The notes beneath the pieces are model-generated. The model saw only the letters and a program-made list of their open reading frames with translations. It was not told the DNA's origin and ran no database searches. Shown here in pieces: positions 38,082-47,635 of a DNA stretch of 64,000 bases. The position numbers were made by a program, and so were the translations under genes. Location of the stretch: NCBI GenBank assembly GCA_944383545.1, contig CALWPY010000006.1, positions 62,001-126,000 on the forward strand, given 5' to 3'. The stretch is from an uncultured Lachnospiraceae bacterium (GTDB taxonomy: Bacteria > Bacillota > Clostridia > Lachnospirales > Lachnospiraceae). The stretch's first letter is position 1, and every line of letters begins with the position of its first letter.

Positions 38082-38204
38082 TTTGAATCACACTCCCAAT
38101 AACCTCTTACAAAGATAAGTATTTCCATTATTATCCGAGTGTATTCAAATCTTTATCTTAAATCATGATATCACCGTTTCCGGTAATTTTTGATGTCGTA
38201 AATA

Positions 38205-39365
38205 TTATTGTATGAGATAGTTAACTTCATCAGTTACTTTTCCGTTTTTGTAATATATCCTTGGCACCCTTCTTGCCACATTACATACAAGCTCATAATT
38301 AAAACTTGCTGCAGGCTCTGCCACTTCCTCAACAGATATACTCTTATCATTTGAACGGCCGATTAATATTACTTCGTCTCTCACATGAACATCCGGGATA
38401 TCTGTTACATCTATCATAAACTGGTCCATACACACTCTTCCGATTATCGGAGCATATCTTCCGTTTACTATTACTCTTCCTATATTGGACTGGGCTCTAG
38501 GGTAACCGTCAGCATAACCCGCCTCAACAGTTGCCACCTTAATTTTATCTTTTGTTATGTACGTCCAGCCATAACTTACCCCTCTTCCTTCGGGAAGCCA
38601 CTTTATATGTGTAATGTGGGATTTAAGGGTCATTGCAGGTTTCAGGACCACACTCTTATCCATTTCGCAGGATGGATAAAGACCGTAAATCACAATTCCA
38701 AGGCGCATCATGTTAAAGCCTTCTGAATGCATTTCCATGGCTCCCGCACTGTTATCTATGTGCTTATATTTAAAATGAAAGCCCTCCTTTTCAAGCTCTC
38801 CCACAAAATATTTAAACTTTTCAAGCTGGCTCTCTGCATATGATTTATCATATTCATCAGCTCTTGCATAATGAGTAAAAACACCCTCTATATCAAGGCA
38901 TTTGAGTTCTTTCAACTTTACAGCCTCTTCTACTCCTTCAGGGTCACACTGGAATCCGATTCTGCTCATTCCGCTGTCAGCCTTTATATGCACCTTTGCT
39001 TTCTTATTAAGGGACGAAGCCTTTTCCGAAAGCAATCTGCACTTTTCAACATCATATACTGCCTGTGTAATATCATAATTTATTAATGTTTCAAAATCTT
39101 CTTCATCTGTATATCCAAGTATGAGTATAGGCTTATTTATCCCTGCTTTTCTAAGTTCCACCGCCTCGTCTATTCCTGCTACACCGATATAGTCACTCAG
39201 GTCATATGTCATTTTTGCAAGCTGTACTGCTCCGTGTCCGTAAGCATCTGCTTTAAGTACTAGCAGTACTTTTTTATCATCAGGATTTATTTTTTTCATG
39301 GTCATAATATTTTCTCTTACGGCATCAACATCAATATCAGCCTGTACTCTGTTAAATCTTCCCAT
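38205..39365 (-). CDS. alr: Alanine racemase
   Basis: PLP enzyme making D-alanine for peptidoglycan. The PLP-lysine motif is VLKADAYGHGAV near residue 38. KADSGMSRIG, GVSYGWTY with the second catalytic Tyr, and VCMDQFMIDVT are present. 386 residues. It follows the NAD(P)HX repair gene by 14 bases, a common order in clostridia. Confidence 0.96.
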   Translation of the reverse strand: MGRFNRVQADIDVDAVRENIMTMKKINPDDKKVLLVLKADAYGHGAVQLAKMTYDLSDYIGVAGIDEAVELRKAGINKPILILGYTDEEDFETLINYDITQAVYDVEKCRLLSEKASSLNKKAKVHIKADSGMSRIGFQCDPEGVEEAVKLKELKCLDIEGVFTHYARADEYDKSYAESQLEKFKYFVGELEKEGFHFKYKHIDNSAGAMEMHSEGFNMMRLGIVIYGLYPSCEMDKSVVLKPAMTLKSHITHIKWLPEGRGVSYGWTYITKDKIKVATVEAGYADGYPRAQSNIGRVIVNGRYAPIIGRVCMDQFMIDVTDIPDVHVRDEVILIGRSNDKSISVEEVAEPAASFNYELVCNVARRVPRIYYKNGKVTDEVNYLIQ

Positions 39366-39379
39366 TACGTATGTCTCCT

Positions 39380-40924
39380 CTATTTTATTTTGCCAAGTGC
39401 CGTGGCTATACTATCCACTATATCTCCTGCAAGCATACTGTGCGCACCTATATTTTCTGCCGCAATATCTCCTGCTCTTCCATGAATGTATACACCTGCC
39501 TTTGCCGCACTGTCTCTGTCCATGCCCTGAGCCAGAAGTCCGCCAATTACACCTGACAGAACATCTCCTGAGCCGCCGGTAGACATTCCGTTATTTCCTG
39601 TTACATTAATATATGTTTCTCTTTTTCCTGATGCCACAACCGTATGCGAATCTTTAAGCACACATACAACCTTATATTTTTCGGCAATTTCATTTGCACA
39701 TACCGTCATATTATTCTTTACATATGAGACAGGATTTGGGTATTCATTATCAGGTTTTATCCCCATAAACCTTGTCATTTCCATAAGATGAGGCGTAATA
39801 ATTATATCCCTTTCCCCTCCAAACCATGTTTTATGGGAAGCAAGTATATTAATTGCATCTGCATCTATTACTATAGGACATTTTGCATTTGTCATCACTG
39901 TTTGCACTATGCGTTCTGCCGTTTTCTTTGTTCCGAGACCCGGACCCATGATTATTACATCAGCCCATTCAATTACTCCCTTGAACTTTTCAATGTCCGC
40001 GTCCTCATACTTTTCTGCATTATAAGTCGTAAGCATTGCCTCCGGCAGCTTTTCCTGTAAAATTTCCCTGTTTACCTCATCGGTATATATTCTCACAAGT
40101 CCGCAGCCCGTTCTGTATGCGGCCGCTGCAGAAAAATAACACGCTCCTGCCATGTTTTTTGAGCCTGCCACAACTACTACCTTTCCGTAAGACCCTTTAT
40201 GGGAATCCTGTTTTCTGACAGGAATCATATCATTAATTTCTTTTGCGGTATAGGAATAAATCGCAGGGTTTACATATTCCAGTGCCTGTTTCGGAAATCC
40301 TATGTCTTTTATAACTATCTCTCCGCAGAGCCCGCTTCCCGGCGAATATAACATACCCAGTTTTTTATATCCGAATGTTATTGTAATATCTGCCGCAAAA
40401 GCAGTTCCAAGTATTCTTCCCGTATCCGAACTTACTCCCGACGGCATATCTATTGCTATTTTCAGTGCATCCATTGCATTTAAAATATTTATGGCATCTG
40501 CCTGAATTCCCTTAACTTCACGCTTTAATCCTACGCCGAAAATCCCGTCAACAACAGCATTGTACATGAGAAGCTTTTCACCTGCGGCAAGCATATCTGC
40601 CCTGTATATTTTTACCCCGCAGTTTTCTGCAATTTTCAACTGCTGTTTAAAGGCATCACTTACATTTGAAATTCCCTCCAGGTATAAGATATCTGCCAGA
40701 TAACCCTTATGACAAAGTATTCTTGCCAGAGCTACACCATCGCCTCCGTTGTTTCCGCCTTCAACCACAACAAGACATCTGTCGTCCTTTTTTATATGTC
40801 TTATTATCTCTTCATAAAGACATTCCGATGCCTTTTCCATTAAAACCATCTGAGGTATTCCTATTTCATTTATCGTATAAGCATCTATTGCAGCCATTTC
40901 GCTGCCGGTAGGAAAGTAAAGCAA
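39380..40924 (-). CDS. nnr: Bifunctional NAD(P)HX epimerase/dehydratase (Nnr)
   Basis: Repairs hydrated NADH and NADPH. The N-terminal YjeF_N epimerase domain (TGSEMAAIDAYTINEIGIP, EGGNNGGDGVALAR) joins a C-terminal ADP-dependent dehydratase of the ribokinase fold (PGLGTKKT, GNNGMSTGGSGDVLSGVIGG). About 514 residues. The frame starts at GTG 40954, but TTG at 40924 has AAAGGGTG 6 nt upstream and gives the standard YjeF N terminus. Confidence 0.94.
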   Translation of the reverse strand: MLYFPTGSEMAAIDAYTINEIGIPQMVLMEKASECLYEEIIRHIKKDDRCLVVVEGGNNGGDGVALARILCHKGYLADILYLEGISNVSDAFKQQLKIAENCGVKIYRADMLAAGEKLLMYNAVVDGIFGVGLKREVKGIQADAINILNAMDALKIAIDMPSGVSSDTGRILGTAFAADITITFGYKKLGMLYSPGSGLCGEIVIKDIGFPKQALEYVNPAIYSYTAKEINDMIPVRKQDSHKGSYGKVVVVAGSKNMAGACYFSAAAAYRTGCGLVRIYTDEVNREILQEKLPEAMLTTYNAEKYEDADIEKFKGVIEWADVIIMGPGLGTKKTAERIVQTVMTNAKCPIVIDADAINILASHKTWFGGERDIIITPHLMEMTRFMGIKPDNEYPNPVSYVKNNMTVCANEIAEKYKVVCVLKDSHTVVASGKRETYINVTGNNGMSTGGSGDVLSGVIGGLLAQGMDRDSAAKAGVYIHGRAGDIAAENIGAHSMLAGDIVDSIATALGKIK

Positions 40925-41036
40925 TCCTGTCACCCTTTCACTATAATCTTTCACACCACAGATTTTTCCTGCAGTTCCATATAAAATATATTTCCCTTAT
41001 TTTTAATATATAATCAAATTATATCACAGATGTTTA

Positions 41037-41528
41037 TTACAGAAACATAGTCTTAAATATTTCTGTTCCTAATGATGTTTTAAATATTTTTCGACAGGCT
41101 GTCTCACATGCTTCCTTTGTACAGTTATCCTCATACATGTTTACTATAAAATCAGCCTCTACAAGTATCTGATAATCAAGTGCATCTATATTATCATAAG
41201 TGTGGTGATGTGCCACAAGACAGCTTACCCTTTCCGTCACTGTATCTGAAAATCCAAGTGATTTAAGGAGCTTTTCTGCTTCCGGAGGACCCTCCTGCTC
41301 CTGCAGCTTTCCACTGCACGAATTAAATTTTTTCTCTGCATTTTTTATCCCTATATCATGCACAAGTGCAGCGGCAGAAAGCACAAATAAATCATCCTCG
41401 TTCATATTTTCACTTTCACCTATCAGCACTGCAAATGTATATACCTTTGTAAAATGCTGGATTCTTTTCGGGTCTTTGCTGTAATATCGTATCATTTCAG
41501 TCATAAGGGTATGAATTTTTTCGTGCAT
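41037..41528 (-). CDS. HD-domain phosphohydrolase
   Basis: 163-residue HD-superfamily protein: HFTKVY (metal His), then AALVHDIG (the HD pair) and LVAHHHTYDN, followed by ADFIVNMYEDN. This is the small predicted metal-dependent phosphohydrolase type; the substrate is unknown. AGGAGG precedes its ATG. Repeat copy D lies in its 5' leader region. Confidence 0.85.
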   Translation of the reverse strand: MHEKIHTLMTEMIRYYSKDPKRIQHFTKVYTFAVLIGESENMNEDDLFVLSAAALVHDIGIKNAEKKFNSCSGKLQEQEGPPEAEKLLKSLGFSDTVTERVSCLVAHHHTYDNIDALDYQILVEADFIVNMYEDNCTKEACETACRKIFKTSLGTEIFKTMFL

Positions 41529-41539
41529 ATTTTTCCTCC

Positions 41540-41683
41540 TTATACCATGATGTCACCAACCTGCAGGGTTGATAATAGGACTGCGGCACCATCGCGAAAC
41601 GATTTCATTGCGTAACGTAAAACCAAATTAAAATATGATATAATAAGCAATGCAATTATAATATGCCCTGCCAATTATACCAT
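41540..41683 (+). repeat. Two-hairpin repeat, copy D, flanked by TTATACCAT direct repeats
   Basis: TTATACCAT at 41540-41548 and 41675-41683 bracket the element. Hairpin 1: CACCAACC (41554-41561) with GGTTGATA (41567-41574). Inner hairpin 2: ATCG (41591-41594) with CGAT (41600-41603). The ATTGCG and GTAAAACC stretches that follow match copy A. The same TTATACCAT word flanks copy A although the hairpins are in the opposite orientation there. Confidence 0.6.
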
Positions 41684-41711
41684 ATTTTATTAATTCAATA
41701 TTAATTATTTT

Positions 41712-42899
41712 TTATAAATCATATAATGTTACTATTCTTACATCCGAAGCATATTTTTCTGTCACCCTGACCAATGCTTCCTGAGAAGAATATGTTGCAA
41801 GCAAAATTACATCAACATTTTTTTCTATGATATCATCTTCCGTAAAAGGTTGTATTTTAACGCCTGCAAATAATTCTCCCTGTTTTTTTAAATCAGAATC
41901 GTAAATTCTGACAATGTTTTTATCACATAAATCTGTATTAGCCATAAGAATTGATGCATGATGTCCCGTTCCCCAGACAGCTAATTTTTTATCATTTTCA
42001 ATAGTATCTATTATGCTTTGAATTCTCTGCATTTCTTTTTGGGACATTTCTATGTATCTGCTAAACAGCTCATAACTGCTGAAGCTTGGTTTATGTAATT
42101 TAATTTCATCCTTATTGCACTTAACCCACGCAGTTGAAATAGCAGGAAATCCGGTTGATATTTTTTGCTGTATGCTCATAACCATATCCACATCAATCAG
42201 TTTATATCCGCACTCTCGCATTAAAACTTCCAAATTCTCAACTGTAAACATATTAATATGCTCTTCAAACATCATTGCAAATGGTTCGTCTACAAATTTA
42301 TAATCTAAAGTCGGCACTTCAATAAATATGTATTTTGAATTAATCTCAGAACACTGTCTTATAAAAGTACACGGATTAGCTATGTGCTCGAGGACATGTG
42401 AAAGAAAAATCAAATCAAATTTTTCCTGAGGATTTGTTTTTATATATTCATCAAACATGCCACAAAACATGTCAACACCATAATATTTTTTAGCACTTTT
42501 ACAGTTAACCTGCGATGGCTCAATTCCATAAACATTACATATATCAGAATACAAGCTGAGATTATAACCTGATGCTGCACCTACTTCCAACATACTTTCA
42601 ATATTATCAAGTCCTATGATTCTTTCAATAAAACGCTTTTGTCTTGCAGTTCTTATCTTATAATCATAATCCTCATCCATAAAATCAGCATCTGAATCAA
42701 ACTCATATTTTGAAAAATTCTTATATCTGTTAGCAAGCTTTTCACCATCAAAAGGATTCATTGTAAAAACACTCTGACATACCGGACACATACCTATATG
42801 CTGAGTATATTCATCTTCTAATCCAAAGAGACTTTTAAAATCCAATGCAAAAACTTCTTCAATTTTTCCACCACATATATCACATTTATCTATTACCAT
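41712..42899 (-). CDS. Class I SAM methyltransferase, C-methyltransferase-like three-domain form
   Basis: 395 residues in the layout of sugar C-methyltransferases: an N-terminal zinc-binding domain (CDICGG...CPVC), a central Rossmann methyltransferase (LEVGAASGYNLSLY, FLSHVLEHIANP) and a C-terminal domain with WGTGHHASIL. Such proteins C-methylate nucleotide sugars or act in natural-product pathways, but no sugar or antibiotic genes lie nearby. ATG at 42899 has GGAGG 5 nt upstream. Its context, next to a repeat copy in a housekeeping region, suggests a later insertion. Confidence 0.8.
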   Translation of the reverse strand: MVIDKCDICGGKIEEVFALDFKSLFGLEDEYTQHIGMCPVCQSVFTMNPFDGEKLANRYKNFSKYEFDSDADFMDEDYDYKIRTARQKRFIERIIGLDNIESMLEVGAASGYNLSLYSDICNVYGIEPSQVNCKSAKKYYGVDMFCGMFDEYIKTNPQEKFDLIFLSHVLEHIANPCTFIRQCSEINSKYIFIEVPTLDYKFVDEPFAMMFEEHINMFTVENLEVLMRECGYKLIDVDMVMSIQQKISTGFPAISTAWVKCNKDEIKLHKPSFSSYELFSRYIEMSQKEMQRIQSIIDTIENDKKLAVWGTGHHASILMANTDLCDKNIVRIYDSDLKKQGELFAGVKIQPFTEDDIIEKNVDVILLATYSSQEALVRVTEKYASDVRIVTLYDL

Positions 42900-42935
42900 T
42901 TCTCCCTCCAAGCCAATACCTAAATCAAATTCAGA

Positions 42936-44243
42936 TTAATCATGCAGTTTACGCTTGTCCACCACTCTCACTGCCTTACCTTCACTTCTGGTAATACTCT
43001 TCGGTGCCAGAAGATGTACTCTTGGTCTTATTCCCAGCATGGTCTTTATGGCTGATGCAAGTTCTTTTTCATATAAGTATACATCTTCACCATACTTCAC
43101 AAACTGTTCCTGGGTAAGCTCTACGTTTATGTCTAAAGTATCGGTATTATTTATTCTGTCAACAAGTATCTGATAATTAGGAGTGTAACCCTCATTTAAG
43201 AGAACAGTCTCTATCTGTGAAGGAAATACATTTACTCCTCTTATAATAAGCATGTCGTCGCTTCTTCCCATAGGCTTACTCATCTTTACATGAGTTCTTC
43301 CGCATGGGCATTTTTCTCTTGTAAGTACACAGATGTCTCTTGTTCTGTATCTTAAAAGAGGAAATGCTTCCTTAGTAATACTTGTAAATACAAGCTCACC
43401 TTTTTCACCTTCAGGGAGTACTTCCCCTGTTTCAGGGTCTATTATTTCGGCTATGAAATGGTCTTCATTTATATGCATTCCCGTCTGTGCAGAACATTCA
43501 AATGAAACTCCCGGTCCCGAAAGCTCTGTAAGTCCATATATGTCATATGCCTTAATTCCGAGGGATTTTTCGATATCTCTTCTCATTTCCTCAGTCCAAG
43601 GCTCTGCTCCGAAAATTCCTGCCTTAAGCTTTATATCATCTGTCGTATAACCCATATCATGAAGAGTTTCTCCAATAAATGCCGCATATGAAGGTGTACA
43701 GCAAAGTATTGTAGAGCCAAGGTCTCTCATAAACTGAATCTGTCTTTCGGTATTTCCCGATGACATCGGAAGTGTAAGAGAGCCTACCTTGTGAGAGCCA
43801 CCGTTAAGTCCCGGACCACCCGTGAAAAGTCCGTAGCCGTAGCATACCTGAACTACATCCTCATCACTTCCTCCTGCTGCAACTATTGCTCTCGCACAGC
43901 ATTCATCCCATAAATCAATATCATGCTGAGTATAAAAAGCCACTACTCTCTTTCCTGTAGTTCCGCTGGTAGACTGGATTCTTACGCAGTCCTTAAGTGG
44001 TCTGCTTAAGAGTCCGTACGGATATGCATCTCTTAAGTCTGCCTTTGTAAGGAAAGGCAGTTTATGTAAATCTTCAGTGGATTTTATATCCTCAGGCTTA
44101 ACCCCCTTTTCATCCATCAGGTTTCTGTAATATGCATTGTTTTCATATACATATTTAACCTGCTTTACAAGGCGCTCGTCCTGCCACGCCTTAATTGTTT
44201 CTCTGTCGGCACATTCAATTTCCGGCTGAAAATAACGCTCCAT
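42936..44243 (-). CDS. paaK: Phenylacetate-CoA ligase family adenylate-forming enzyme
   Basis: AMP-forming acyl/aryl-CoA ligase. Adenylation motifs: STSGTTGKRVVAFY, the core YGLTELSGPGVSFEC, LLRYRTRDICVL and the C-terminal GRSDDMLIIRGVNVFPSQIE. 435 residues. In gut anaerobes such ligases often accompany indolepyruvate oxidoreductase (iorAB), which is absent here. The natural acid is not established from sequence. Confidence 0.92.
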   Translation of the reverse strand: MERYFQPEIECADRETIKAWQDERLVKQVKYVYENNAYYRNLMDEKGVKPEDIKSTEDLHKLPFLTKADLRDAYPYGLLSRPLKDCVRIQSTSGTTGKRVVAFYTQHDIDLWDECCARAIVAAGGSDEDVVQVCYGYGLFTGGPGLNGGSHKVGSLTLPMSSGNTERQIQFMRDLGSTILCCTPSYAAFIGETLHDMGYTTDDIKLKAGIFGAEPWTEEMRRDIEKSLGIKAYDIYGLTELSGPGVSFECSAQTGMHINEDHFIAEIIDPETGEVLPEGEKGELVFTSITKEAFPLLRYRTRDICVLTREKCPCGRTHVKMSKPMGRSDDMLIIRGVNVFPSQIETVLLNEGYTPNYQILVDRINNTDTLDINVELTQEQFVKYGEDVYLYEKELASAIKTMLGIRPRVHLLAPKSITRSEGKAVRVVDKRKLHD

Positions 44244-44328
44244 TTATCCTTCTCCTTATCATAGTTATCTTTATATGCTTAAAAATCAGCACAGAATTAA
44301 TTTACTATAATACACCTGAAAAAGCAAC

Positions 44329-45252
44329 TTAAACTTCATTATTTACTCTTTTCCGTCTCTCAAGTTCTGCTTTTTTATATTCCACAGGTGACATTCCGGT
44401 AACTTTTCTGAATACCTCTGAATAATAACTGGCTCCGTTAAATCCTACCGCTGCTGCTATCTCTGATATATTCATGTCTCCGGACATGAGGTAGGTGAGA
44501 CTCTTTTTTATCCGGTATGCCTGAAGATAATTTATTATTGTCTGATTTGTACTTCTCTTAAAAATACGACACGCCTCTCCATAGCTTAAATTTACATTTT
44601 CTGCAATGTCCTTAACAGTGAATTCATCCGCATAATTGTTATGTATAAAGAAAAGCATCTTTTTTACATATCTTATATCAGAAGAACACTCTTCCAAATC
44701 TTCAGGTATATTTTTTATTATTTCTCTCCACAGTCTGTTTACTTCCATTCCCATTAGAAGTTCATATCCGAATTTTTTATCATTATAAATATCAAGCATT
44801 TTTTCTGCAATTTCAAATGTATTTAACCTGCTTTCTCCTTCGGGCATGATATATGGTATCCTTTTATCGGCAACGAGCGGAGCAACATATCTCTCATATA
44901 TTCTGCTCTCTTTTCCGCCGATAAAATCAGGAGCCATTAAGATAACTATGTATTCACAGTCTTTGTCACCTATCCCCGAAGCATAATGAAAATGATTGCT
45001 GTTTATAAGAATACATTGTTCCTCTTTAATCATAATCTCATTATCATCCACAAAGCATCTCATGCTTCCTTTTTTCACAAACAGGAACTCAAACTCATTG
45101 TGCCAGTGGCAGTCAAAGGAATTAAGAAAATAATTTGACAGTCTGTGAAGTTCAACTCTTATAGGAAATGCCTTATCCTCAAATTGAACAATTTCAAACA
45201 AATCTTTATTTCTGGGTATATGAAATTTTTCTTCGTTATGTGTAACTGCCAT
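44329..45252 (-). CDS. AraC-family transcription regulator
   Basis: 307 residues: an N-terminal cupin sensor domain (FDCHWHNEFEFLFVKKGSM) and a C-terminal pair of HTH motifs (about 205-300; FTVKDIAENVNLS, then ISEIAAAVGFNGASYYSEVFRKVTGMSP). Divergent from the GH3 glucosidase with a 109-base shared promoter region, so it probably senses a sugar and controls that gene (inference). Confidence 0.93.
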   Translation of the reverse strand: MAVTHNEEKFHIPRNKDLFEIVQFEDKAFPIRVELHRLSNYFLNSFDCHWHNEFEFLFVKKGSMRCFVDDNEIMIKEEQCILINSNHFHYASGIGDKDCEYIVILMAPDFIGGKESRIYERYVAPLVADKRIPYIMPEGESRLNTFEIAEKMLDIYNDKKFGYELLMGMEVNRLWREIIKNIPEDLEECSSDIRYVKKMLFFIHNNYADEFTVKDIAENVNLSYGEACRIFKRSTNQTIINYLQAYRIKKSLTYLMSGDMNISEIAAAVGFNGASYYSEVFRKVTGMSPVEYKKAELERRKRVNNEV

Positions 45253-45314
45253 AAAACCACCTTATCTCACAATAGTTATATAATCAAATTTAATTGTTAT
45301 TTATTATATTATAT

Positions 45315-45320
45315 TATAAT
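45315..45320 (+). promoter_or_regulatory. Possible -10 element of the GH3 gene
   Basis: A TATAAT hexamer in the AT-rich 109-base gap between the AraC gene and the GH3 gene. A TTGTTA at 45294-45299 is 15 bp away, a short spacing, so activation by the divergent regulator is plausible. Confidence 0.35.
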
Positions 45321-45361
45321 GTTATCATCAAGCCAGATAATCATTAAAGAAGGAGAAACTT

Positions 45362-47635
45362 ATGAGGGATTTAAAAGCTTTAATCAAAGAAATGACACTT
45401 GAAGAAAAAGCATCACTTTGTTCCGGACAGGACTTCTGGCATACCAAGGCAGTTGAACGTCTCGGAATACCACAGACAATGGTCTGCGATGGTCCTTACG
45501 GATTAAGAAAGCAGGACCAGTCTCAGGACAATCTGGGAATAAACGACGCTATCGTAGCAGTATGTTTCCCGGCCGCCAGCACAACTTCCTGCTCTTTTGA
45601 TACAGAACTTATGGAGGAAATGGGTACTGCCTTAGGTAAATCATGTCAGGCAGAGGATATTTCCGTACTTCTCGGACCTGCCATGAACATAAAGCGTTCT
45701 CCCCTGTGCGGGCGTAATTTTGAATATGTATCAGAGGACCCTTATCTTTCAGGTAAGATGTCTGCCGGATATATAAAGGGCGTACAGAGCCAGAATGTAG
45801 GCACATCAGTAAAACATTTTGCTGCAAATAATCAGGAATATAAAAGAATGTCATGCTCCTCTGAAATTGATGAGAGAACACTAAGAGAAATTTATCTTGC
45901 GGGATTTGAAATTGCAGTAAAAGAAGCAAAGCCTTGGAGCATAATGGCGTCCTATAATAAAATAAACGGCACCTATGCCACGGAAAACAAATACCTTCTT
46001 ACGGATATTCTCCGTGATGAGTGGGGATTTGACGGATATGTGGTAAGCGACTGGGGTGCTGTTGCAAACAGAGTTGAAGGTATAAAGGCAGGGCTTGACC
46101 TTGAGATGCCTTCATCAAACGGTGTAACGGATGAACAGATTGTTGAAGCAGTAAAGAACGGAGCACTTGATGAATCAGACCTTGACAAAAGAGTTGAAGC
46201 AATTTTAAATATTATATTTAAATATACTGATAACAGGAAAACCGAAGTCTGGGACAAGCAAAAAGACCATGAGCTTGCAAGAAAGATTGCAGGTGAAAGC
46301 ATTGTGCTTCTTAAAAATGAAGAAGACATCCTCCCACTAAAAAAAGGCGGAAAATATGCGTTTATTGGTGAATTTGCCATGAAACCGAGATTTCAGGGTG
46401 GCGGAAGCTCAAATATAAACACTAAAACCGTTTCAGATGCTTTATCATCAGCAGTTAATTATGCAGATATTTCCTATGCACAGGGATATAAAACAGACAG
46501 CATTGAAATTGACGAGGCTCTCTTAAGTGAAGCCGTGAAAAAAGCCACAGAATGTGATACCGCAGTTCTTTTTGTGGGACTGCCTGATTCCTTTGAATCT
46601 GAAGGTTATGACAGGGAGCATATGGAACTTCCTTATAACCAGACCGTGCTTATAAATAAAGTTACCTCCGTACAGCCAAACACTGTCATTGTACTACACA
46701 ACGGCTCTCCCGTAACCATGCCTTGGATTGACAGTGTAAAAGGAATATTAGAGCTCTACCTCGGAGGTGAAGCTGTAGGTGAAGCATGCTGTGACATACT
46801 TTTCGGCGACGTAAATCCAAGCGGTAAACTTGCAGAGACATTTCCTCTCAAGCTGTCTGATACCCCTGCATACTTAAACTTCCCTGGTGACGGAAAGAAA
46901 GTTTATTATAATGAAGGAGTTTTCGTAGGCTACAGATATTATGACAAAAAGGAGACAGATGTTTTATTCCCATTCGGTTATGGTCTTTCATATACTTCAT
47001 TTGAATACAAAAATATGAAGCTTGATAAGAAGGAAATAAATGACAGGGACACGATAACCGTCTCAGTTGATATCACAAATACCGGAAAAATGGCAGGAAA
47101 AGAAATTGTTCAAATCTATGTTTCGGACAAAACAAATACAGCCATGAGACCTGTTAAAGAACTTAAAGGCTTTACTAAAGTTTCCCTCATGCCGGGAGAG
47201 ACAAAAACTGTTTCCGTTTCACTCTCCCCTCGCGCCTTTGAGTACTACAATACAGATTTAAATGACTGGTACGCAGCTACCGGTGAATATGAAATAATGA
47301 TAGGAAAGTCCTCCCGTGAAATAGTTCTTTCTGATACCGTACTTCGTACAACAGATAAGATAATTCCTATCTATGTAGACGGTGATACGACTCTTGGCGA
47401 ACTGCTTTACCATCCTGACGAAACTGTAAGAAGCCTTGCGAATGAACTTGCCACTCCTATGCTTAATACCTTTACGGCAGGAAATGACACAGGCTGTATG
47501 AATGAAAAGATGATTCAGGAGCAGATAAACGGAAATCCTATCCATGCCATAAAAAGCTTCGCCGAAGTATCTGATGAATATCTTAACAGCTATATAGATA
47601 AGTTAAATAACGCTCTGGGAAATAAAACTAAATAA
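45362..47635 (+). CDS. Glycoside hydrolase family 3 beta-glucosidase-type enzyme
   Basis: 757 residues, no signal peptide, so cytoplasmic. GH3 N-terminal barrel with KHFAANNQE and the nucleophile Asp in YVVSDWGAV near 229; the C-terminal GH3 domain (ESIVLLKNEEDILPL, GGGSSNINTK) and a C-terminal Fn3-like domain (PFGYGLSYTSFEY, VDITNTGKMAGKEIVQIYV). Cleaves beta-linked glucosides or related sugars entering the cell. AGAAGGAG precedes the ATG. The 3' end overlaps the convergent next gene by 8 bases. Confidence 0.94.
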   Translation: MRDLKALIKEMTLEEKASLCSGQDFWHTKAVERLGIPQTMVCDGPYGLRKQDQSQDNLGINDAIVAVCFPAASTTSCSFDTELMEEMGTALGKSCQAEDISVLLGPAMNIKRSPLCGRNFEYVSEDPYLSGKMSAGYIKGVQSQNVGTSVKHFAANNQEYKRMSCSSEIDERTLREIYLAGFEIAVKEAKPWSIMASYNKINGTYATENKYLLTDILRDEWGFDGYVVSDWGAVANRVEGIKAGLDLEMPSSNGVTDEQIVEAVKNGALDESDLDKRVEAILNIIFKYTDNRKTEVWDKQKDHELARKIAGESIVLLKNEEDILPLKKGGKYAFIGEFAMKPRFQGGGSSNINTKTVSDALSSAVNYADISYAQGYKTDSIEIDEALLSEAVKKATECDTAVLFVGLPDSFESEGYDREHMELPYNQTVLINKVTSVQPNTVIVLHNGSPVTMPWIDSVKGILELYLGGEAVGEACCDILFGDVNPSGKLAETFPLKLSDTPAYLNFPGDGKKVYYNEGVFVGYRYYDKKETDVLFPFGYGLSYTSFEYKNMKLDKKEINDRDTITVSVDITNTGKMAGKEIVQIYVSDKTNTAMRPVKELKGFTKVSLMPGETKTVSVSLSPRAFEYYNTDLNDWYAATGEYEIMIGKSSREIVLSDTVLRTTDKIIPIYVDGDTTLGELLYHPDETVRSLANELATPMLNTFTAGNDTGCMNEKMIQEQINGNPIHAIKSFAEVSDEYLNSYIDKLNNALGNKTK

